This document shows, piece after piece, positions 35,901-42,492 of a stretch of DNA of 42,492 bases (positions are counted from its first letter, which is position 1; each line of letters opens with the position of its first letter). Under the pieces are notes generated by a model, which saw only the letters and a program-made list of their open reading frames with translations, was not told where the DNA came from and did not search any database. The stretch is from Endomicrobiaceae bacterium (GTDB taxonomy: Bacteria > Elusimicrobiota > Endomicrobiia > Endomicrobiales > Endomicrobiaceae): contig JAQTSO010000012.1 of the NCBI GenBank assembly GCA_028711215.1, positions 1-42,492 of the forward strand, in the 5' to 3' direction. A program made the position numbers and the translations under genes.

Positions 35901-38900
35901 ATCTAGATCTCCTGCATTTGTAGTAAATCTGTTGTTTGAAGTAATTAAAACAACATTCTGTTCAATATTAACTCCGTTTGCATTTTCAACATCCCCGTCT
36001 ATAAACAATGCTCCGTCATCCGGCTTTGTTATTGTGCTTGTATTGAACCCGCCTGTAAAATGCAAATCCCATCCGTTAGCTATTTCTGTAGTTCCATTTA
36101 ACAAACTTGCATCAGATGTAAATGATGAGCCAATATCTTCTATTAATATAAGATTCTGCCCGATTGTCCCTGTATTTACAACTTCAGCTCCGTTTGTTAT
36201 GCTTAAAGTTCCGGAACCTGTTACATTATTTGCATTGTTTCCTGTTACATTAAAATCTAAAGTTCCGTTATTTAAAATTCTGTTTGCTATGTACAATAAA
36301 CTTGCATCCGTATGAAGAGTTGAACCGTTTGTTATCGCCATACCTTCTTGTCTTATTTCGCCTGTATTTGTTAAATCAGTTCCGTTTACTATACGGATAA
36401 TTCCGTCTCCTCTGATGTCATTAGCATTAGTGTCTGCACTTATTGCATGGTCAATAAACAATGTCCCGTTATTTTCTATGCCGTTAGCTATTGTTAATGA
36501 TTGTGCTGATGTTCTAAGTGTAGAATCTGAATTTATTCCCAAGTCATCCTGAGTTATTGAACCATCATTAATCATCGCTCCGCCGAATACCAACAATGCT
36601 CCGTTACCTGTAATAGCATTAGTATTTGTACCGCCGTTTGTTATAATCATACCGTAATTTTCTATATTAGCTAAGACATAGTCCATATCTGTTCTAAATT
36701 CAACATCTGATGATATATTTAAATTTGTTGCCGTAAGCTGTGAAATGTTTTGGAATAAACCGCCGTCAATATTTACATTTGACTGTTGCATTCCTGAACC
36801 TGAGTTATAAAAATCTCCGTTTATATTTAACGTACCGTTGCCTGAAATCTGTCCGACATTTGTTCCACCGTAGAAACTTACATCTGTATTGTTATTGTTA
36901 ATGAAGTTTCCACCAGTTGTAACCGTCAAATTTCTTTGTGCTATGTTTGCGGTATTTGTTACTGTGCCGTTAATTACCAAATCACCCGGAGTGGAATCAA
37001 ACCATGATATTACATTATTATTTGTCCCGCCGGTAAGCACTAAAGTTCCTGCATTGTTTATATTGCCGGTTAAACTTGATGCATTGCTTATCAAACCTGC
37101 TGTTTCTGATACTATATTTATATTTGCCTGACTCAATGTTCCGCTGGATTCATTTATAAATGTTCCGTATATCTGTATATCACCTGTTCCGGTTATTGCT
37201 CCGTTATTTAAAACATTGCCTACTTCAAATCCGCTTCCTCTTACTGCTGAATTGTCAATATTTCCGTTATTTGTAAGAGAATCTATAAAGAGATTTGAAC
37301 CTGAGTCATTAACGACATTTGCACCCGCATCAATAAAAGCACTGTTAACGTAAGTATTTGAAGAATTTCTAAAATCTCCGTAAACACCTAAATGGGCTTG
37401 GTCAATAGTGCTGGAGCTTCCAACAACACCTGTTATCAAAAGTGTTCCTGAGCCTGTTACAGGATTTACAATTGTTCCACCTGTAAATTCCAATATTGAA
37501 TCATTTGAAATGCCTGTATCAAGTATTAAATGATCGGCATCGGTAATTAAATGCCCGCCGTTTTCTATAATTGCCGTATACTGAATAATTGTTCCGCCTG
37601 AATTATCAAAAACACCGTTTGTCACGGTCATTGTTCCAAACCCTACTCCATTCTGCCTGCTGATTGTACCGAGATTTAATCCACCTTCAATATTTAAATA
37701 ATTATCATTAAAAAATACGGAAGAATCTGTGTTTATTAAATAATCTATATTTGCATTTCCATTATTTGCGAAAATATCAGTATTTATCAAAGTCCCGGCA
37801 TTTATTATACCGGTTGACGTATTTACAAAAGGCCCGTCATTTGTAAAATTGGCTATATTCATTACTCCGTCATTTTGTCCGAAAGCATAGTTTTCAAACA
37901 CATCAGCATTAACCGTTCCGACTCCGTTATTTACAAATGTTTCTGCGTTTGCAATTGACCCCTGAACTATTGAAGAACTGTTGAATAAAGTATATCCGTT
38001 AAAAATTTCAATTCTGCCGGAACCAGTTATTGCATTAAAATTTTCTCCGCTGTCATTTATGCCGAACTCAATCAATCCGTTATTTAAAATTCTTCCGCCT
38101 GCCGTATAAGTGTCTATGTCGTCAATATCGGCATCAAGCTCACCGGCTTCGTCTATATTTATGTTCGTTGCCGTTATTGAACTGCCTGCAATATTATTAA
38201 AAGTGCCGCTTGTTATATTGACAGCAAACTGATTTATATCGGCAGTATTTGTTAAATTGCTTTCTGCTCCGTTATATGTCAATGTCCCTGTCCCTATTAT
38301 CTTATCGTCACTTATTCCGCCTGTAAATATAAAATCTCCGTCGTTTGATATGAATTTATGTATATTTGAATTAGAAGCATTTGTTATTACATAAGCGCTG
38401 CTTGATATATATAATTCTTCTTGTGACATATTCCCGTTATTTGTAAAATGACCGGATATATTGAGTATTCCTTCCGATGTTGTGCCGTATGTTATTGACC
38501 CGTTATTAACGCCGTTTACTACATTTAACACTCCATCGTTTTGCAATAAAGCCGCCAATGTTGTTGTTCCTACTAAAAGTGTATCGGTAATTGTTATTGT
38601 TGAACCTTCATCATTCCCCAATCCCATAGAATCATATATTGTCAAATTGGCTTGGTCTATTGTTCTTGTATTCCCAATTAATCCATTTATAAACAAACTT
38701 CCTGTTCCTGAAATATCATTATTGTTATATTCCAAGTACCCATTAAGTGTTAAATTGCCGTCATTATATATTTTATCAGATACAATTAAATCGTCGGCAT
38801 TTGCAGTCATTGAAGCATTATCTGAAATAGTTATTGTGCTTTGAGTGATAGTTACACCCGCCTGCTGATTAAAAATTGTGTTCCCCAATATTTCCAACTC

Positions 38901-40307
38901 ACCTGTACCTGTTAAAAGATTTGCATTGTCTACTGTTCCGCTGCTGTTATCAACATCAACCTGAAGTAAGCCGTCATTATATATTGCACCGCCTGCCGTA
39001 TAAGTATCAAGCATATTTCTAGTAAGCAATGTAGCTCCGCTTGACACGAACATATTAATAGCTGTTATTTCTCCGTTATTTGTAAATGTCCCGCTTGTTA
39101 CATGAAAAGAGCCTTGTCCTATATTTCCGTTATTTGTTATATTGCCGGTATTAAACAAATCTCCTGTACCGGTTATTTCATTATCATTTGTTCCGCCTGT
39201 AAAAGTTAACTGACTGTTGTTTACTATTGAATTGCTTACTGTCAACAAACTTGCATTTGTCTCAAAAGTCGATCCGCTGTTTATTGTTATTGTTGATTGT
39301 GTTATATTTGCAGAGTTTGTTACCCAAGGAGAATCTATTTCAAGTTCTCCTGTTCCTTCCATATTATTTATATTATTGCCACCCGCATTTATTGTAAGAA
39401 GTCCGTTATTGGTTATAATCCCTGTAGGCAAATAAGTAGTATTTATATTATCTATATCGGTTATAAAAACAGAACCGCTGTTTATTTTCAACTGTCCTAA
39501 CTGTGCATAAGCCGAATTTGTAACTGTTGAATTGTTTGTTATTTCTAAAACACCTACTCCGCTTATGTCATTATAATTTGTACCGTCCGCATTTATACGT
39601 AATGTACCTGCATGGTTTATTGAGTTTACTACGCTTATATCGTCTATATCCGTTTCTAATAAAGCACTGCTGTTTATCTGCAAATTATTTACTGTTATTG
39701 AACTTCCTGCAACATTATTAAGAGATGCTCCGATAGTAACAGACATATAGTCTTGAATAATGTCAGCATTATTTATAACAGAATCATATATCCCTAACCA
39801 TCCCGATCCGACTATATCATTATAGTTAGTCCCGCCGTAAAGAGATAAATAACCGTTATTATTTACAACTGCTCCGTAAGTATATGTATCAAGATTATCG
39901 GCACTTGTACTAAAATACGAATCGCTTGATATGGTTATTGTAGAAGTTTTTATTAATGCATTATTTGTAAAATTTATAGAATTTAAATTGAGATTAGCAG
40001 GAACATAAAGATCTAGTGCTTGGTTGCCATACCAAGTAACAAGTCCTCCGCTTGCAGTTCCGTCAACAGTTAATGTTATTGCCGTTGTCGGATTTAATGT
40101 TACAGATGAACCACTTACCGAATTCCAGTATCCTGAACCTGTCATTGTGTTTGTATAAATTGTATCAGCTGAACTATCGGATGAGTATGTATAATTTTCG
40201 GAAGTATTATCACCGCTGATTGTTGCAAAAACCGCTGAAGCAGACACCGCCACCGACATAAATAAAACCACAAAAAACCTCACTGAACTTTTTGAAAAAT
40301 AGTCCAT
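32976..40307 (-). CDS. Giant autotransporter with a C-terminal coiled coil and OmpA domain
   Basis: The start at ATG 40307 gives 2443 residues: MDYFSKSS then a long signal peptide (FFVVLFMSVAVSASAVFA). Residues about 30-1490 are a passenger of imperfect repeats (NNGTLxFTGGTNxNxIxGTG, IxQxxIxI types). A PATR-like block at about 1500-1650 includes VELTGANTYTGQTIITEGAL. A beta-barrel of autotransporter type spans about 1984-2255 (KIWGEYYYNNYG to GLTYKFG). Unlike normal autotransporters it continues with a charged coiled coil (about 2270-2320) and an OmpA domain (about 2335-2435: LLIEGHCDNFGAPAYNQKLSEGRA, INRRVEIII). It should be surface-exposed and tethered to peptidoglycan. Confidence 0.88.
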   Translation of the reverse strand: MDYFSKSSVRFFVVLFMSVAVSASAVFATISGDNTSENYTYSSDSSADTIYTNTMTGSGYWNSVSGSSVTLNPTTAITLTVDGTASGGLVTWYGNQALDLYVPANLNLNSINFTNNALIKTSTITISSDSYFSTSADNLDTYTYGAVVNNNGYLSLYGGTNYNDIVGSGWLGIYDSVINNADIIQDYMSVTIGASLNNVAGSSITVNNLQINSSALLETDIDDISVVNSINHAGTLRINADGTNYNDISGVGVLEITNNSTVTNSAYAQLGQLKINSGSVFITDIDNINTTYLPTGIITNNGLLTINAGGNNINNMEGTGELEIDSPWVTNSANITQSTITINSGSTFETNASLLTVSNSIVNNSQLTFTGGTNDNEITGTGDLFNTGNITNNGNIGQGSFHVTSGTFTNNGEITAINMFVSSGATLLTRNMLDTYTAGGAIYNDGLLQVDVDNSSGTVDNANLLTGTGELEILGNTIFNQQAGVTITQSTITISDNASMTANADDLIVSDKIYNDGNLTLNGYLEYNNNDISGTGSLFINGLIGNTRTIDQANLTIYDSMGLGNDEGSTITITDTLLVGTTTLAALLQNDGVLNVVNGVNNGSITYGTTSEGILNISGHFTNNGNMSQEELYISSSAYVITNASNSNIHKFISNDGDFIFTGGISDDKIIGTGTLTYNGAESNLTNTADINQFAVNITSGTFNNIAGSSITATNINIDEAGELDADIDDIDTYTAGGRILNNGLIEFGINDSGENFNAITGSGRIEIFNGYTLFNSSSIVQGSIANAETFVNNGVGTVNADVFENYAFGQNDGVMNIANFTNDGPFVNTSTGIINAGTLINTDIFANNGNANIDYLINTDSSVFFNDNYLNIEGGLNLGTISRQNGVGFGTMTVTNGVFDNSGGTIIQYTAIIENGGHLITDADHLILDTGISNDSILEFTGGTIVNPVTGSGTLLITGVVGSSSTIDQAHLGVYGDFRNSSNTYVNSAFIDAGANVVNDSGSNLFIDSLTNNGNIDNSAVRGSGFEVGNVLNNGAITGTGDIQIYGTFINESSGTLSQANINIVSETAGLISNASSLTGNINNAGTLVLTGGTNNNVISWFDSTPGDLVINGTVTNTANIAQRNLTVTTGGNFINNNNTDVSFYGGTNVGQISGNGTLNINGDFYNSGSGMQQSNVNIDGGLFQNISQLTATNLNISSDVEFRTDMDYVLANIENYGMIITNGGTNTNAITGNGALLVFGGAMINDGSITQDDLGINSDSTLRTSAQSLTIANGIENNGTLFIDHAISADTNANDIRGDGIIRIVNGTDLTNTGEIRQEGMAITNGSTLHTDASLLYIANRILNNGTLDFNVTGNNANNVTGSGTLSITNGAEVVNTGTIGQNLILIEDIGSSFTSDASLLNGTTEIANGWDLHFTGGFNTSTITKPDDGALFIDGDVENANGVNIEQNVVLITSNNRFTTNAGDLDINNIIHNNGILQLKDATDSTLDEDVDGSGVLVKTGAGIVELTGANTYTGQTIITEGALQISDESNIGDNAIGFDGGKLIASANNFTINNQLTGTEGNNVNIDVIDGHLYLDGVIDQQSTTPVNLVKDGNGVLELEMDENYYQGDTYVNNGTLIGTTENINGRLFGTGVANLDTYEFTDGVHYSDSIVVSALYPKAPSAYGYDVVLNEVDSTDYIGTFNKTGSASMEVINYFRAYQANITGGALYVNNIESDNGFVVDSTMTFTNSLLGGNSIITAETVVMGADSTLAPGNSIGVTNIVGDLVFASSSTYEVEFEQTSMPNGGVNNDTTNVSGTTTIDSNNTLLDLINIDGKFFVHETFDIITSSDTLTGEFANSSITGFDIDTPDLRLGSRIDFSTATVGNVLQVNVSRKASEYENSTELTDMSHNESEVARSIDAISTGNGGDITYALDALEQYYYYTSTYDLDALKAGFNDIAGVIYANSALLPYFNAKTEHVYDRIQSRNAEINPCHKFHDKIWGEYYYNNYGVDGNENSPNYNTYVNGFLVGFDMISEKSWTMGIMSGYGESTLNQENDSTNMKDVNLGLYGGYETNKWQFKSMLFAGWERYNTERDIAFMDRTAKSNSQGYSTSFDLEGAYKILLTKNADAKHKVTLKPFAGVFASYMKQNGFEETGADALNLKVEDSNILMAQARLGVGVTGKVSKFGWYANVGARQLLTRDYAETYVSLLDYSDETNMKIKSAPLSPFSISGGIGADYILSEDWTIFANGQTNLARRSKEIYANIGLTYKFGCPKKDAPVVVTVVDEDFASKLENEKKVSEGLRKELKQLQKDYEKMKSKIVTTEQAKKIKERKITQVELESKLQFKFNSTELTEKGKASLQQVLKELQRYPDAELLIEGHCDNFGAPAYNQKLSEGRASAVAISLEKDYGIKNKISVIGKGSNENLVPNDSPANREINRRVEIIIVQEEEVEVLVQ
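35890..40060 (-). repeat. Coding tandem-repeat region of the giant autotransporter
   Basis: The passenger-coding part repeats units of about 45-65 codons, well over a dozen, each with a phrase like GTLxxTGGTNxNxIxGxGxLxI. Similar DNA phrases such as CCGTTATTTGT recur through it. Such regions expand and shrink by recombination, so length may vary between strains. Borders are approximate. Confidence 0.65.
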
Positions 40308-40311
40308 CATT

Positions 40312-40316
40312 CCCCC
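40312..40316 (-). promoter_or_regulatory. Ribosome-binding site that fixes the giant autotransporter start
   Basis: GGGGG is followed at once by AATGATGG. It is 4 bases from the second ATG (40307) and only 1 from the first (40310), favouring the second. The frame stays open upstream to 40409, but that would place 34 residues before a good signal peptide. Confidence 0.55.
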
Positions 40317-40463
40317 GATAATATTAAATAAATTTTGTAAATATGATTGTGTTGCATAAACATGCTTCAAAAGTTTACTAAAAAAAATAAGATTTTGCAA
40401 ATTTTTCACATTTGTATATTGACTTTGTATTTATTCCTTTTAAAAGCACCAAATAATAATAAT

Positions 40464-41087
40464 TTATTGCAGTTTTTTTATATCACCGGACATAATAGCG
40501 GAAAGTTTTTCCTTCACTTGTTCGGGTGACCAATCCCACCATTTTATTGATATCAGTTTATCAATAGTTTTGTCATCAAAACGTTTTTTTATCGGTTTTG
40601 CAGGCATTCCGCCGACAATCGTGTAGGGGGCAACGTCTTTTGTCACAACTGCTCTTGTGCCTATTATTGCTCCGTCTCCTATATGAACGCCCTGCATTAT
40701 AACAGACTCATAGCCTATCCATACATCATTGCCTATAACGATATCGCCTTTATTGTCCCATGCGTTTGTTAATTTTTTCCAATCCTGCCCCCATTCGTCA
40801 ATAAAAAGCGGGAAAGGATACGTTGATAAAGACTTCATTGCGTGATTGCCGGATGTAAACATAAATTTTGCTCCGCAGGCAATAGAACAATACTTGCCAA
40901 TAATAAGCTTGTCATTGTTGATAGGATAATGATACAAAACATTATTTTTTTCAAACTGCTTCGGGTCATTTACCCAGTCGTGATACATCGTAAAATCCCC
41001 GACAATAATATTCGGATTTGTCAAAATGGATTTTAAATACACCATATCTTTAAACGGCTCTCTTGGATATATTATGTTTGGGTTCAT
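40464..41087 (-). CDS. Vat/CatB-type xenobiotic O-acetyltransferase
   Basis: The 207-residue protein belongs to the hexapeptide-repeat acyltransferases that acetylate streptogramin A or chloramphenicol. Family blocks are LYHYPINNDKLIIGKYCSIA (51-70), the loop with catalytic histidine SGNHAMKSLSTYPF (H82), WDNKGDIVIGNDVWIG (110-125), left-handed helix repeats IGDGAIIGTRAVVTKDV and IKWWDWSPEQV. The trimer acts in the cytoplasm with acetyl-CoA. Chromosomal members often have no proven drug substrate, so resistance cannot be claimed. AGGTAGGT precedes the ATG. It is transcribed divergently from the next operon. Confidence 0.85.
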   Translation of the reverse strand: MNPNIIYPREPFKDMVYLKSILTNPNIIVGDFTMYHDWVNDPKQFEKNNVLYHYPINNDKLIIGKYCSIACGAKFMFTSGNHAMKSLSTYPFPLFIDEWGQDWKKLTNAWDNKGDIVIGNDVWIGYESVIMQGVHIGDGAIIGTRAVVTKDVAPYTIVGGMPAKPIKKRFDDKTIDKLISIKWWDWSPEQVKEKLSAIMSGDIKKLQ

Positions 41088-41112
41088 ATGATTACCTACC
41101 TGTAATTTTTTC

Positions 41113-41142
41113 TTTACTTCTTCTGATAAAATAAATTATACT
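41113..41142 (+). promoter_or_regulatory. Plus-strand promoter of the small-peptide / glycosylase-like operon
   Basis: TTTACT (41113-41118) and TATACT (41137-41142) are 18 bases apart. The start would fall near 41149, about 33 bases before the small ORF. Its -10 overlaps the -10 of the divergent promoter. Confidence 0.5.
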
Positions 41143-41163
41143 AAAATAAATATTAATTCAAAA
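41135..41163 (-). promoter_or_regulatory. Minus-strand promoter of the acetyltransferase gene
   Basis: TATAAT (41135-41140) lies on the opposite strand to the plus-strand -10 and overlaps it by four bases. The best -35 is TTTTGA (41158-41163, 17 bases away) or TTGAAT (15 away), both imperfect. Confidence 0.4.
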
Positions 41164-41181
41164 CTTACTAATGGAGTTTAT

Positions 41182-41307
41182 ATGGACAAAATATCTGCTA
41201 TTATTTTCATTTTAAACCCATTAGATAAAACCTATATACAAAAAAACAAATCAAAAAATATATTACTATCAAACAAAACATTGAATTTCTTTAAGGAGAT
41301 TATATGA
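41182..41307 (+). CDS. Small ORF of 41 residues coupled to the glycosylase-like gene
   Basis: ATG 41182 follows GGAGTTTAT, a fair ribosome site. The peptide begins MDKISAIIFILNPLDKTYIQ and is lysine- and isoleucine-rich, with one short hydrophobic patch near the N terminus. Its TGA overlaps the ATG of the next gene (ATGA), typical of translational coupling. I recognise no family. It may be a leader peptide that lets ribosomes reach the downstream gene, or the remnant of a longer gene. Confidence 0.45.
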   Translation: MDKISAIIFILNPLDKTYIQKNKSKNILLSNKTLNFFKEII

Positions 41308-42020
41308 TTCCGCATATATTTATCAACAAAAGTTTCGAAAATTTCGAAACAAACGAATATGCAATTCTTGATAAAACACCATACAAGCCAGAAGTTTTAA
41401 TACTTGGAACATTTAATCCTGAAACTAAAGATAATTTACCGGATTTTTTTTATGGAAGAAAAGAGAATTGGTTTTGGTATGCCTTTAGGTCACTATGCGG
41501 TGAAAAATTAATTGAAACAAAAAGAGAAGAAACTAAACGTACCAAAATGTTAGAAATTTGCAAAAACTTAAAAATGACGTTTGCCGACTTAATTTTTAAA
41601 TTAAATATAGAAAAAGTTAACTCAACAAAAAATACTGTTCAAATTAAACATATGAAATATAATTTAATAAAAGATAAAGATTTAGAAAAATTAAAAAATT
41701 ATATTGAATGGAATACTGAAAATATTATTCAGTTTTTAAATAAAAACAATACTATTAAAGCTGTATATTTTACTCGCAGGCAAAATAACATATGGGAAAA
41801 TCAATGTAAGAAAATTCAAAAAAATTGTAAAAATGTAAAATTTACAAACATATATACTCCAACAGGTCAAAGACTTAAAGGAAAACCAAGATTAAAATTT
41901 CTTTTAAAACATTGGTTATATAACAATGAACCTGATAATAGATTTGGAAAACTTAATCAAGAATGGCTTTCAAAGCATAAAGTTAATCTTGCTAATTTTG
42001 AAATTTTAAATTCATATTAA
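41304..42020 (+). CDS. Uracil-DNA glycosylase superfamily-like protein
   Basis: The 238-residue protein has VLILGTFNPE (31-40), matching motif A of family-6/hypoxanthine-type glycosylases, then DFFYGRKENWFWYAFRSLCG (47-66), the ligand-pocket block (YYxxxxNxFW), and MTFADLI (91-97). The C-terminal region holds TNIYTPTGQR (181-190) where the enzymes have an SxS/H-type motif, so catalytic residues are not certain. It may remove deaminated bases from DNA. The gene looks even richer in A/T than its neighbours and is the only sizeable plus-strand gene, consistent with recent transfer. An AAGGAG site is present. Confidence 0.6.
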   Translation: MIPHIFINKSFENFETNEYAILDKTPYKPEVLILGTFNPETKDNLPDFFYGRKENWFWYAFRSLCGEKLIETKREETKRTKMLEICKNLKMTFADLIFKLNIEKVNSTKNTVQIKHMKYNLIKDKDLEKLKNYIEWNTENIIQFLNKNNTIKAVYFTRRQNNIWENQCKKIQKNCKNVKFTNIYTPTGQRLKGKPRLKFLLKHWLYNNEPDNRFGKLNQEWLSKHKVNLANFEILNSY

Positions 42021-42048
42021 TTTAAAAATTATCATATCCACAACAAAT

Positions 42049-42290
42049 ATTAAGATTTTGAGTGAAATAAAAAAGTTTAAGAATGTGTTTGCCGTTGTCA
42101 TTAGACTTCAAAGTTTGAGAGGAAAGCTGTAGTGGTTATGTTGTTGCCGTTAAAGACTTTAAGATTTGGTAACGAAATAAAAAATTCAAAGGGTGCGGTG
42201 CTGTTGTAGTTAGACTTCAAAGTTTGAGACGAAATGAAATAATCCCAAGTCGTAGTGTGCGTAAGTGAAACGGCACATAAGACTTGGAAT
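42049..42290. repeat. Structured tandem repeat element between convergent genes
   Basis: The 314-base gap between the glycosylase-like gene and rpsG holds no ORF but is strongly patterned. AGACTT recurs at 42103, 42154, 42212 and 42280. A 27-base block at 42094-42120 returns at 42203-42229 (25 of 27 identical), and GAAATAA returns at 42064 and 42174. One unit forms a clear hairpin, CCAAGTC (42244-42250) with GACTTGG (42281-42287). The reverse of GACTTCAAA appears at 42311-42319. G is richer than C on the plus strand. It may be a dispersed hairpin repeat or a structured 3' end; no known RNA was recognised. Confidence 0.6.
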
Positions 42291-42334
42291 TATAAAATTG
42301 TAGTCCAAAATTTGAAGTCGTTATAAGAGAAAGA

Positions 42335-42492
<158 letters not shown>

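Noticed and set aside
35890-40060. CRISPR array or non-coding satellite in the repeat-rich stretch
   Set aside because: The repeats are in one long open frame with codon-level pattern and no constant spacers.
40308-40409. Extended N terminus of the giant autotransporter
   Set aside because: It would bury the signal peptide behind 34 residues; the GGGGG site supports the later start.
42021-42334. tRNA or known small RNA gene in the gap before rpsG
   Set aside because: I find no cloverleaf, T-loop (GGTTCRAATCC-type) or other recognised fold.

Overview
The window is AT-rich DNA from a diderm (Gram-negative type) bacterium. Outer-membrane beta-barrels, a secretin, lipoproteins with lipoboxes, autotransporters and OmpA-type peptidoglycan-binding domains all point to an outer membrane. 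Shine-Dalgarno sites (GGAG, AGGAG) and standard stop codons, including TAG, are used. The mix of a Bat operon, a compact type IV pilus set, very large autotransporters and OmpA-tailed surface proteins resembles what I would expect of an Elusimicrobiota (Endomicrobia-like) gut or rumen bacterium. That assignment is inference from gene content only. Nearly everything lies on the minus strand; the only plus-strand genes are a small pair near the right end.

Region by region, left to right. (1) 1-2134: the start of argJ, then argC, translationally coupled, then an outer-membrane protein gene broken by one in-frame TAG. (2) 2284-9706: a complete MoxR-DUF58-membrane protein-BatA-BatB-BatC-BatD operon, transcribed from a promoter whose -10 box lies inside an inverted repeat. 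(3) 9736-21773: type IV pilus / type II secretion-like machinery in two blocks. The first is pilB-pilC-four pilin-like genes behind a perfect consensus promoter. The second is pilM-pilN-PilO/PilP fusion-secretin-response regulator-TPR protein-GT-C glycosyltransferase. No pilT or prepilin peptidase is in the window.

(4) 21785-30019 is the most unusual part. It holds an outer-membrane barrel with a C-terminal OmpA domain, four paralogous secreted beta-sandwich (carbohydrate-binding-like) proteins, a DUF5683-like protein, a small Ig-like lipoprotein and a secreted protein that looks like an (alpha/alpha)6 glycosidase. Two paralogues are about 85% identical in the mature domain, differ in lipidation, carry covarying hairpins just downstream, and share an upstream block that in one copy is the 3' end of the barrel gene. 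This suggests a local duplication and a dedicated surface glycan-recognition system. (5) 30076-40307: two related autotransporters; the larger (2443 residues) has a coiled coil and an OmpA domain after its beta-barrel, an uncommon architecture. (6) 40464-42492: a Vat/CatB-type acetyltransferase and a divergent operon (41-residue peptide plus a uracil-DNA-glycosylase-like protein) sharing a bidirectional promoter, then a structured repeat element, then the 3' end of rpsG.

The cell-envelope theme (Bat proteins, pili, barrels tethered to peptidoglycan, adhesins, sugar-binding lipoproteins) suggests a bacterium that attaches to a host or plant surface and handles polysaccharides. This is inference; the sequence gives no direct substrate.
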